Origin: Azospirillum oleiclasticum
GTDB lineage: Bacteria > Pseudomonadota > Alphaproteobacteria > Azospirillales > Azospirillaceae
Assembly: GCF_013423485.1 (NCBI RefSeq)
Contig: NZ_JABFFR010000003.1
Coordinates: 372,001 to 436,000, forward strand
Direction: 5' to 3'
Length of the DNA: 64,000 nucleotides
This document shows positions 46,615 through 54,762 of the stretch, piece by piece (within the stretch, counting starts at the first letter, position 1; the number at the start of each line of letters is the position of its first letter). The translations under genes and the position numbers were made by a program. The notes below the pieces were generated by a model. That model was not told the origin of the DNA, did not search any database, and saw only the letters and a list, made by a program, of their open reading frames with translations.

Positions 46615-47106
46615 ATGCCCGATGGTTACGGCAAGCTCACCCCCCGCGACGACCCTTACGGCTGGGCGCTGGCCCAGATCGAGGCGATACGCGGCCTGCC
46701 GGCTGACACCGCCGGGTTCGACCGTGACGGGATGTTGGAATTCTTGGAGGATTCGGCACACGCCATGCTCGCAAAGGTGAAGAGCCAGCTCATCAACCTG
46801 ATGGCCCACCTAACCAAGGCGGCATGCACGCGCAACTCGGAGGTAATCGGACACTGGCGGAACGAGTGCCGCAACTTCCATCAGGAGATCGTCATCGAGT
46901 ACCGCCGGTCGATGCGCAAAGAAATCGACATGGAGCGGCTGTGGCGATACACGATAAAGCGGGTCACAGAGTCATTCGAGGACTACGGCGAACCCATTCC
47001 CAAGCTCCCCGCCGAATGCCCTTTCACGCTCGCCCAACTCGTGGACGAGGAGCTTGATATCACCGGCGCGATGGAGTCCTTGCGGGCGCGCTGGAGCGGC
47101 GGCTGA
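46615..47106 (+). CDS. DUF29 family protein
   Basis: A 163-residue protein. The start DDPYGWALAQIEAIRG, the LEFLEDSAHAMLAKVKSQLINLMAHLTK helix block and the C-terminal LPAECPFTLAQLVDEE fit the DUF29 family, which is expanded in cyanobacteria and some alphaproteobacteria including Azospirillum. It is mostly alpha-helical and has no known function. It lies just after the gldA terminator, and its stop faces the glpX stop 30 bases away. Confidence 0.8.
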   Translation: MPDGYGKLTPRDDPYGWALAQIEAIRGLPADTAGFDRDGMLEFLEDSAHAMLAKVKSQLINLMAHLTKAACTRNSEVIGHWRNECRNFHQEIVIEYRRSMRKEIDMERLWRYTIKRVTESFEDYGEPIPKLPAECPFTLAQLVDEELDITGAMESLRARWSGG

Positions 47107-47136
47107 ACCGCCGCTCCGCAACCGGAAGACCAGCCC

Positions 47137-48126
47137 TTACTTCGGCAGGCCGGGCTTGCTCTTGAAGTTGTGGTGCGCCTCGATGTAGCGGACGGTGCCG
47201 CTCTTGGAGCGCATGATCACCGAATGCGTGATGGCCCCGCCGCCGAAGCGGCGGACGCCGCGCAGCATGGCGCCGTCGGTCACGCCGGTGGCGGCGAACA
47301 TGACGTTGCCGCTGGCCAGCTCGATCATGCTGTACTTCTTGTTCAGGTCCTTGATGCCCCAGCGCTCGGCACGACCCCGCTCGTCGTCGTTGCGGAACAG
47401 CAGCCGGCCCTGGAACTGGCCGCCGATGCACCGCAGCGCCGCCGCGGCCAGCACGCCCTCGGGAGCGCCGCCCGAGCCGACATACATGTCCACCCCGGCG
47501 CCGATCTGGCTGGTGGCGATCACGCCCGACACGTCGCCGTCGGAGATCAGCATGATCCGCGCCCCCGCCTCACGCACCCGGGCGATCAGCTCGGCGTGGC
47601 GCGGGCGGTCGAGGATGCAGACCAGCAGCTCCTCCACCTCGGTGCCCTTGGCCTTGGCAAGGTTCTTCAGGTTGGTGGCCGGGCTCTCGTCCAGATCAAC
47701 CACGCCCTCGGGCAAGCCGGCGCCGACCGCGATCTTGTCCATGTAGACGTCGGGGGCGTTCAGGAAGCCGCCCTCGTCGGCCATCGCCACCACGGCCAGC
47801 GCGTTGGGGCCGCCCTTGGCGGTGATGGTGGTGCCCTCCAGCGGGTCGAGCGCGATGTCCACCTTCGGCCCGACGCCGGTGCCGACCTTCTCGCCGATGT
47901 AGAGCATCGGCGCCTCGTCGCGCTCGCCCTCGCCGATCACCACGGTGCCGTCGATGGTCAGGGTGTTGAGTGCCTGGCGCATGGCATCGACGGCGGCCTG
48001 GTCGGCCAGCTTCTCGTTGCCGCGGCCCATCAGCAGCGAGGCGGAGAGCGCCGCCGCCTCGGTCACGCGCACGGCCTCCAGCGCCAGGTTGCGGTCCATC
48101 CCGGACAGGTCGACACGGTGTTCCAT
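47137..48126 (-). CDS. glpX: Class II fructose-1,6-bisphosphatase
   Basis: A 329-residue lithium-sensitive-type phosphatase. The metal/phosphate motif is VDIALDPLEGTT. GMGNEKLAD-like ALSASLLMGRGNEKLAD and the GEGERDEAPMLYIGE segment are also typical of GlpX. It makes fructose 6-phosphate in gluconeogenesis. It lies 41 bases downstream of hom and may be in its operon, an order common in alphaproteobacteria. Confidence 0.95.
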   Translation of the reverse strand: MEHRVDLSGMDRNLALEAVRVTEAAALSASLLMGRGNEKLADQAAVDAMRQALNTLTIDGTVVIGEGERDEAPMLYIGEKVGTGVGPKVDIALDPLEGTTITAKGGPNALAVVAMADEGGFLNAPDVYMDKIAVGAGLPEGVVDLDESPATNLKNLAKAKGTEVEELLVCILDRPRHAELIARVREAGARIMLISDGDVSGVIATSQIGAGVDMYVGSGGAPEGVLAAAALRCIGGQFQGRLLFRNDDERGRAERWGIKDLNKKYSMIELASGNVMFAATGVTDGAMLRGVRRFGGGAITHSVIMRSKSGTVRYIEAHHNFKSKPGLPK

Positions 48127-48166
48127 TGTTGTTATCTCCCGATTCCTTGATTTGCCCGGTTCTGGT

Positions 48167-49459
48167 TCAGAAGGATTCGATGCGGATCATCCGCGGCGGC
48201 TCCAGCACCGATTGCTGGGCGGCGATGACCGCCAGCGCCCGCTGCATGGACGCCTCGTCGGTGTCGTGGGTGGTCAGCACCACCGGCACACCCTCGTCGG
48301 GTGCCCGTCCCCGCTGAAGCATCTGTTCCATCGACACGTTCTCGTCGCGCATGGCCGCCGCGATGTCCGCTATCACGCCGGGGCGGTCCACGACCATGAG
48401 GCGGACGTAGTAAGCCCCCTGCCGTGCGCTCATCGGCAACGGCTCCAGCCGCGACAGGCGATCGACCGGCACCCCGAAGGTGGCGGTGCGGCAGCCGCGG
48501 GCGATGTCGACGATGTCGGCCACCACGGCGGACGCGGTCGGCCCGGCCCCGGCCCCGCGGCCGACGAAGACCACGCGCTGCACGAAGTCGCCCTGTGCCA
48601 CGACGGCGTTGAACACGCCATCGACAGCCGCGATGGGCGTGTCCTTCGGCACCATGCAGGGATGCACCCGCTGCTCGACTCCACCGTCCAGGCGCCGGGC
48701 GATGCCGAGCAGCTTGATGCGGTATCCCAACTGGTCGGCGTAGTCGAAATCGACCGCGGAGACGTGGCGGATGCCCTCCACATGCACGTTGGCGAAGTCG
48801 ACCGGGCAGCCGAAGGCGACCGCGGTCAGCACCGCCAGCTTGTGCGCCGCGTCCACCCCATCGATGTCGAAGCTGGGATCGGCCTCGGCATAACCCAGCG
48901 CCTGCGCCTCCGCCAGCACGTCGGCGAAGTCGCGGCCGGTGCGGCGCATCTCGGTCAGGATGTAGTTGCAGGTGCCGTTCAGGATGCCGTGCACCTCGGT
49001 GATGTCGTTGGCCGCCAAACCCTCGCGCAGCCCCTTGATGATGGGGATGCCGCCGGCCACCGACGCCTCGAAGGCCAGCGACAGGCCGCGGCCCTCGGCC
49101 GCCTTCGCCAGCGCGGTGCCATGATGGGCGATCAGCGCCTTGTTGGCGGTGACCACATGGCGGCCGGTCTCCAGCGCCGTCTCCACCGTGCGGCGGGCCG
49201 GCCCCTCCGAGCCTCCGATCAGTTCCACCACCACGTCGGCGCCGCCGTCGGCGGCCATGGCGACGGGATCGTCGAACCAGCGGAAGGTGGACAGGTCCAC
49301 CCCGCGGTCCTTGCCGCGGGAGCGGGCGCTGACGGCCACCACCTCGACGCGGCGGCCGGTCCGCTGGCGGATCAGCTCCGCCTTCTCCGTCAGCAGCTTG
49401 ACCGTGGAGGCGCCGACCGTGCCCAGGCCGGCAACGGCGATCTTCAGGGGCTCCGTCAC
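48167..49459 (-). CDS. hom: Homoserine dehydrogenase
   Basis: A 430-residue enzyme. The NAD(P) motif is IAVAGLGTVGASTVKLL. The catalytic Lys is in VHPCMVPKDTPIA and the GGGIPIIK-like block is AGGIPIIKGLREGLAAN. The C-terminal ACT domain (about residues 350-430) should give feedback control by threonine. It reduces aspartate semialdehyde to homoserine. GTG start overlaps the stop of the aminotransferase gene by four bases, and glpX follows. Confidence 0.94.
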   Translation of the reverse strand: MTEPLKIAVAGLGTVGASTVKLLTEKAELIRQRTGRRVEVVAVSARSRGKDRGVDLSTFRWFDDPVAMAADGGADVVVELIGGSEGPARRTVETALETGRHVVTANKALIAHHGTALAKAAEGRGLSLAFEASVAGGIPIIKGLREGLAANDITEVHGILNGTCNYILTEMRRTGRDFADVLAEAQALGYAEADPSFDIDGVDAAHKLAVLTAVAFGCPVDFANVHVEGIRHVSAVDFDYADQLGYRIKLLGIARRLDGGVEQRVHPCMVPKDTPIAAVDGVFNAVVAQGDFVQRVVFVGRGAGAGPTASAVVADIVDIARGCRTATFGVPVDRLSRLEPLPMSARQGAYYVRLMVVDRPGVIADIAAAMRDENVSMEQMLQRGRAPDEGVPVVLTTHDTDEASMQRALAVIAAQQSVLEPPRMIRIESF

Positions 49460-50733
49460 GACGCTTTCGCCTTCACCGGTTGCAGGAGGGCCGCCCGCGC
49501 CGCCGGGTCGTGGCTGGCCGCCGCACCCGCCGCGTTGGAGCGGAAGAAGTCCTTGATGTTGCGGGTGGCCTGACGGATGCGGTGGACGTTCTCCACCAGC
49601 CCCAGCCGGACATGCCCGTCGCCGTACTCGCCGAAGCCGATGCCGGGCGCGCAGGCCACCTGCGCCTCCTGCAGCAGCAGCTTGGAGAATTCCAGCGAGC
49701 CCATATGGGCGAACTGCGGCGGGATCGGCGCCCAGGCGAACATGCTCGCGGGCGGGGTCGGGACCTGCCAGCCGGCGGCGGCCAGCCCCTCGATCAGCAC
49801 GTCGCGGCGCTGCTTGTAGGTGTTGCGGATGACGTCCACGCACTCCTGCGGGCCGTTCAGCGCGGCGGCGGCGGCCACCTGGATCGGCGTGAAGGCGCCG
49901 TAATCCAGGTAGGACTTGATGCGCGCCAGCGCGGTGATCAGCTTGCGGTTGCCGGTGGCGAAGCCGATCCGCCAGCCGGCCATGCTGTAGGTCTTGCTCA
50001 TCGAGGTGAACTCGACCGCGATCTCGCGCGCGTCGGGGATCTGCAGGATCGACGGCGGCGGCTCGTCGCCGAAATAGATCTCGGCGTAGGCGATGTCCGA
50101 CAGGATGTAGATGCCGTGCTTGAGGCAGAACTCGACGATCGGCTTGTAGAAGTCGAGGCCGACCACCTGCGCCGTCGGGTTGGACGGGTAGTTCAGAACC
50201 AGCGCCAGCGGCTTCGGCACGCTGTGGCGGACGGCGCGCTCCAGCATGTCAAGGAAGCTGGCGACGTCCGTCCCCGTCCCGTTCTCCGCACCCACCGGCA
50301 GGTGGCGGATGGAGGCGCCGGCCAGGATGAATCCGAAGGGGTGGATCGGGTAGCTGGGGTTCGGCACCAGGATGATGTCGCCCGGGCTGGTGATCGCCTG
50401 GGCGAGGTTGGCCAGACCCTCCTTCGACCCGATGGTGACGATGCACTCCGTCTCCGGGTCGATGTCCACGTTGAAGCGGCGCTTGTAATAGCCGGCATGC
50501 GCCCGGCGCAGGCCCGGAATGCCGCGGCTGTTCGAATAGCGGTGGGTCTTCGGGTTCTGCACCGCCTCGCACAGCTTGTCCACGATGTGCTGCGGTGTCG
50601 GCTGGTCGGGATTGCCCATGCCCAGGTCGATGATGTCCTCACCGGCCGCGCGGGCTCGCGCCTTCATGGCGTTCACCTCGGCGAAGACGTAGGGCGGAAG
50701 GCGCTTGATCCGGTGGAAATCAGACTCGCTCAT
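49456..50733 (-). CDS. alaC: Class I/II aminotransferase, alanine transaminase AlaC-like
   Basis: A 425-residue fold type I aminotransferase. The PLP lysine is in SMSKTYSMAGWRIGF. The start IKRLPPYVFAEVNAMKARARA and the LNYPSNPTAQVV block are the AlaC/YfdZ pattern. It likely moves amino groups between alanine, glutamate and their oxo acids. Translational coupling to hom (GTGA overlap) is an order seen widely in alphaproteobacteria and supports the call. Confidence 0.92.
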   Translation of the reverse strand: MSESDFHRIKRLPPYVFAEVNAMKARARAAGEDIIDLGMGNPDQPTPQHIVDKLCEAVQNPKTHRYSNSRGIPGLRRAHAGYYKRRFNVDIDPETECIVTIGSKEGLANLAQAITSPGDIILVPNPSYPIHPFGFILAGASIRHLPVGAENGTGTDVASFLDMLERAVRHSVPKPLALVLNYPSNPTAQVVGLDFYKPIVEFCLKHGIYILSDIAYAEIYFGDEPPPSILQIPDAREIAVEFTSMSKTYSMAGWRIGFATGNRKLITALARIKSYLDYGAFTPIQVAAAAALNGPQECVDVIRNTYKQRRDVLIEGLAAAGWQVPTPPASMFAWAPIPPQFAHMGSLEFSKLLLQEAQVACAPGIGFGEYGDGHVRLGLVENVHRIRQATRNIKDFFRSNAAGAAASHDPAARAALLQPVKAKAS

Positions 50734-50881
50734 GGACGCTCCGGGAACCAGACCGGTCCGCGGGCTGCGGTTGGAAGATCACGGGCGAACCGGGGACCCC
50801 CTATCTAGCGCCGCAGCCCAGCCGACGCCAGCGAAATGGACGGGGTGCGGCGGCAATACACGCTTCGACGGGGGATCGGGG

Positions 50882-51889
50882 CTAAGCGCCGCTCCGCCCC
50901 GCGGCCATCCGCGCCGCCGTGCGTAGCGCGGCGAGCAGGCTGGAGGCGCTCGCCCGTCCCGTTCCGGCGATGTCCAGCGCCGTGCCGTGGTCGGGGGAGG
51001 TGCGGACGAAGGGCAGGCCCAGCGTCACGTTGACGCCCGTCTCGAAATCCAGCGTCTTCAGCGGGATCAGGCCCTGGTCATGATACATGCACAGCACCGC
51101 GTCCCAGCGCGCGCGGGCGCCGGCGTGGAACAGCGTGTCCGCGGGGCGCGGCCCGTCGGCGTCGATGCCCGCCTCACGCAGCGCGGCGACGGCCGGGGCG
51201 ATCACCTCGATCTCCTCGCGGCCCATGGTGCCCTCCTCGCCCGCGTGCGGGTTGAGCGCCGCGACGGCCAGCCGCGGCCGGGGGATGGCGAAATCGCGCG
51301 CCAGCGCCGCCGCGGTCACCCGCCCCACATGCACGATCGCGTCGGTGGTCAGGGCGCCCGGCACCGCCGCCAGCGGCAGATGGATGGTGGCGAGCACCAC
51401 CCGCAGGCCCCCGCCCTCCAGCATCATCACCGGCTCCTCGGCCATGCCGGCGAGGTGGGCCAGATACTCGGTGTGGCCGGGGTGGCGGAAGCCGGCGGCG
51501 TAGAGCGCCGATTTCTGGATCGGGTTGGTCACCACCGCTGCGGCGCGCCCGGCCTGCACCAGCTCCACGGCAAGGTCGATGGCGGCGATCACGGCGGCGC
51601 CGTTGGCGGGATCAGGGCGCCCCGGCACCACCGGGGCCGGCAGCTCCAGCGGCAGCACCGGCAGCGCGTCGGCGAAGACGGCCGCGGCGTCCTCCGGCCG
51701 CTCCACCGCGCGCACCGGCACCTCCAGCCCGATGCGGCGGGCGAGGTCCGACAGACGGGCGGGGCTGTCCAGAATCACGAAGGGCGGCACGCCGTCCGTC
51801 CGGCGGGCCGCCCAGGCCTTCAGCACGATGTCGCCGCCGATCCCGGCCGGCTCGCCCATGGTCACGGCGAGCGGCGGGAGGGCGGTCAC
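50882..51889 (-). CDS. pdxA: 4-hydroxythreonine-4-phosphate dehydrogenase
   Basis: A 335-residue enzyme of pyridoxal 5'-phosphate synthesis. Family landmarks are VTMGEPAGIGGDIVLKAW, VTNPIQKSALYAAGFRHPGHTEYLA, ALNPHAGEEG and the metal-binding MYHDQGLIPLKTL. It overlaps surA by four bases (ATGA). The usual next gene, rsmA (ksgA), is absent; the aminotransferase operon follows instead. Confidence 0.95.
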   Translation of the reverse strand: MTALPPLAVTMGEPAGIGGDIVLKAWAARRTDGVPPFVILDSPARLSDLARRIGLEVPVRAVERPEDAAAVFADALPVLPLELPAPVVPGRPDPANGAAVIAAIDLAVELVQAGRAAAVVTNPIQKSALYAAGFRHPGHTEYLAHLAGMAEEPVMMLEGGGLRVVLATIHLPLAAVPGALTTDAIVHVGRVTAAALARDFAIPRPRLAVAALNPHAGEEGTMGREEIEVIAPAVAALREAGIDADGPRPADTLFHAGARARWDAVLCMYHDQGLIPLKTLDFETGVNVTLGLPFVRTSPDHGTALDIAGTGRASASSLLAALRTAARMAAGRSGA

Positions 51890-53346
51890 GTCCGGTACTC
51901 GATGAAGGCGGAGCGGCGCAGGTCGCGCAGGTAGCGGCGCGACAGCATCTCCGCCCGTTCGTTCACCAGCTCCCGCTCGATCTCGTCGCGGGTGGGAAGC
52001 GTGGTCTTGGCCGGCTGCACGGGCGGCGGCGGAGGCGGGGGCGGCGGGGCCGCGGCGGGGGCCGGCGGCTCGATCATCGGCATGTCGCGCTTGCAGACGA
52101 TCAGCAGGATCGAGGCGGCGGCGCTGTTCAGCACCGGGCTCGGCTGCCCGACGGGAATGTTGACGACGAGTTGCTGCAACGGCTTCGGCAGGTCCTTGGC
52201 GTTGAGCATGCCCATGTCGCCGGCTTCGGGAATGCCGCTGGCCCGCGCCTTCTCGATGAAGTCGCCGCAGCTCCTGATGCTCTTGCGGGCCGCCTCGGCG
52301 CGGTCCTTGGCGGCCTTGCGGCCGGCATCGGTCGGCTCCAGCACCGGGAAGATCATCTGGGCGAGTTGGACCTTGGTCCGGTTGATGTCGGGCCGCGGCT
52401 CCGGCCGCGGGGCGGCGGCGGGCTGCGGGCGCGGCATTTCCGGCGGCGCGTTGGAGCCGACCGTGCGCTGGCTGCGCACCAGCAGCACGTGGTAGCCGTC
52501 GGCGGTGCGCACCGGCGGGGACAGGGTGCCGGGGCGCATCTTGCGCAGCGCCTCGTCCAGCTCCGGCCGCAGCTCGCCCTGGCGGATCCAGCCCATGTCG
52601 CCGCCGGTGGCGGCGCCGGCCGACTGCGAGAACTGGCGGGCGACGGCGGCGAAGTTGCCGCCGCGACGGATCTCGTCGCTCAGACGCTCGGCGACGCGGC
52701 GGACCTCGTCCTCCTGCGCGGGGTTGTCGACCGACAGGAAGATCTCGGCGACCAGATACTCCGGCTTGCCGATGTTCTCCTTCATCCGTTCGAGTGCCGC
52801 GTCGATCTCGTCGTCACCGATCACCACCTCCTGGCGGATCTTGCGCTGGAGCAGCTTCTGCCAGGCCAGCGTGGAGCGGAGCTGGTCGCGCAGGGTGGAC
52901 ATCGGCGTGCCGCGGTCGCTCAGCACCTTCTGGAGCTGCTGGCGGTTCATGCCGTTCTGCTCGGCGATGCGGCCGACGGACTCGTCCACCTCCTTGTCGG
53001 TGACGGTGATGCCGATGCGCTTGGCCTCCTGCACCTGCAACCGCTCGTCCACGAGCTGCCGCATCACCTGCGGCACCAGCCGCTGGCGCGATTCCTGGCT
53101 GTCGGGAAGGCCGGCGTTGAGCAGGGCCAGCCGGATGCGGGCGTAGACGTCCGACATGGACACCACATCCTCGTTCACCACCGCGGCGATGCGCTCCGAC
53201 TGCGTGCCGGGGCCGGCAGCCGGACGGGCGGCGGCCGGCTGGGTCGCGGCGCGCTGCTGGGCGGCGGCCGGCTGGGCGACCATGCCGGCCACTAGGACGG
53301 CGGTCGTGGCGGCAAGAAGGGACCGCACGGCTCGCAAACTCGGCAT
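51886..53346 (-). CDS. surA: Periplasmic chaperone / peptidyl-prolyl isomerase SurA
   Basis: A 486-residue outer-membrane-protein chaperone. Signal peptide is residues 1-29 (ending AAA). The SurA N domain is about 50-180 (RIAAVVNEDVVSMSDVYARI). One clear parvulin domain follows (about 190-290, FLSVDNPAQED... GGDMGWIRQGEL); a second, degenerate rotamase region follows a Pro/Arg-rich linker. Near the C-terminus is a nine-proline run, an unusual feature. It is operonic with pdxA and lies 101 bases after lptG. Confidence 0.93.
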   Translation of the reverse strand: MPSLRAVRSLLAATTAVLVAGMVAQPAAAQQRAATQPAAARPAAGPGTQSERIAAVVNEDVVSMSDVYARIRLALLNAGLPDSQESRQRLVPQVMRQLVDERLQVQEAKRIGITVTDKEVDESVGRIAEQNGMNRQQLQKVLSDRGTPMSTLRDQLRSTLAWQKLLQRKIRQEVVIGDDEIDAALERMKENIGKPEYLVAEIFLSVDNPAQEDEVRRVAERLSDEIRRGGNFAAVARQFSQSAGAATGGDMGWIRQGELRPELDEALRKMRPGTLSPPVRTADGYHVLLVRSQRTVGSNAPPEMPRPQPAAAPRPEPRPDINRTKVQLAQMIFPVLEPTDAGRKAAKDRAEAARKSIRSCGDFIEKARASGIPEAGDMGMLNAKDLPKPLQQLVVNIPVGQPSPVLNSAAASILLIVCKRDMPMIEPPAPAAAPPPPPPPPPVQPAKTTLPTRDEIERELVNERAEMLSRRYLRDLRRSAFIEYRT

Positions 53347-53447
53347 GGTGCTCCTGCTCCTGAAACGGTGGCCGTTATACGGCCCCCTTCCTTTCGATGT
53401 AAACCCTCGTCCTTGGCGACAATGAGGCGCGGTGCATCCCGCCCACC

Positions 53448-54542
53448 TCAACCATCCTCAAGATGCAGCAGCGCGCCGACGCCCAACAGGATGCTGATGA
53501 TCGACGGGCTCCAGGCCGCCATGGCGACCGGGATGGTCTCCGACATGCCAAGCGTGCGGATGATGTCGGTCAACACGAACACGACGAAACCGGTCAGCAC
53601 GCCGCCCGACACGATCAGCATGGTGCCGCCGCGCCGCGGCATGCGCAGCGAGAAGGCGGCGGCGAACAGCACCATGGCGCAGAACAGCAGCGGCTGCGCC
53701 AGCAGCGCCTGATAATGGATGCGGTGGCGCACCGCCGGGAAGCCCGTCGATTCCAACGTCTGGATGAAGCGCGGCAGCGCCCAGAAGGAGATCGTCTCCG
53801 GTGGCGCGAAGCTCTCCTCGATCGCCGCCATGTCCAGCCCGGTGGGGATGGAATGCACCCCCAGCGCCACCGGCTCCTGCTTGCCCTTGTAGAGCATGGC
53901 GTTCTGCAGGTCCCAGCGGCCGGCGCGCAGCGTCGCGCGCGGCGCGTCCACCCGGTCCAGCAGCGTGCCGGCGGAGTCGAGGCGGAAGACGATCACGTCG
54001 GTCAGCTCCAACGTCTCCGGCTTCACCCCCTCGGCGTGGATGAAATACTGCTCGCGGTCGTCCGACTGCCGCAGCCACAATCCGGCCTTCGACAGGTCGA
54101 GCGCGCTGGATTTCAACTTCAGGTAGCGCTCTTCGAGCTGGTCGTATTTGGCGATGAAGACCGAACCGACGGGGTTGATCACCGACACCTTGACCACCCC
54201 GATCATCGCGGCGCCGATCAGCACCGGCATCAGGAACTGCCATGCCGACACGCCGACCGCGCGCGCCACCACCAGCTCCGCGCTCCGCGTCAGCCGCCAG
54301 AAAGTGAACATGCCCGCGAACAGCACCACGAAGGGAAAGATCTGCTGGCCGATCTCCGGCAGCTTCAGCAGCGCCATCTGCAGCACCAGCCAGAAGGTGA
54401 TGCCGGGCTTGCTGCCGGCGCGGCGCAGCAGCTCGACCGTGTCGAGCAGCAGGATGACCGCCAGCAGGATCATCAGCAGCAGGCAGAACCAGGTGAGGAA
54501 CTGCCGCCCGATGTAGCGGGACAGGGTGACCGACGTGTACAT
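53448..54542 (-). CDS. lptG: Lipopolysaccharide export permease LptG
   Basis: A 364-residue permease of the LptB2FG transporter. It has six hydrophobic segments: LTWFCLLLMILLAVILLLDT and two more before residue 130, and three after about 270. The large periplasmic domain between them (about 130-265) is the jellyroll-like domain. Gene order lptG-surA-pdxA is standard; lptF, usually just upstream, is missing and a glycosyltransferase is divergent instead. An ATG at 54560 is an alternative start. Confidence 0.9.
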   Translation of the reverse strand: MYTSVTLSRYIGRQFLTWFCLLLMILLAVILLLDTVELLRRAGSKPGITFWLVLQMALLKLPEIGQQIFPFVVLFAGMFTFWRLTRSAELVVARAVGVSAWQFLMPVLIGAAMIGVVKVSVINPVGSVFIAKYDQLEERYLKLKSSALDLSKAGLWLRQSDDREQYFIHAEGVKPETLELTDVIVFRLDSAGTLLDRVDAPRATLRAGRWDLQNAMLYKGKQEPVALGVHSIPTGLDMAAIEESFAPPETISFWALPRFIQTLESTGFPAVRHRIHYQALLAQPLLFCAMVLFAAAFSLRMPRRGGTMLIVSGGVLTGFVVFVLTDIIRTLGMSETIPVAMAAWSPSIISILLGVGALLHLEDG

Positions 54543-54762
54543 CGACGCTATGTACGGCATCCACCGCACCGGAACAAGCGCGGCCGAAGTGCCGCAACCG
54601 CCATTCCTTGTCACGCCACCGCCGCGCCGATTTCTGGGATGCAGTGCTCCGCGCCCTGCGCTAAGAAGGGCGCTGCATACGGCGGTATTCTGCTTGCGGG
54701 GAAGGGCAACGAACGGTCGCCCACCCTCCGCGGGGCGGCAGCCGCGGGTTCCGGAACAGCGC

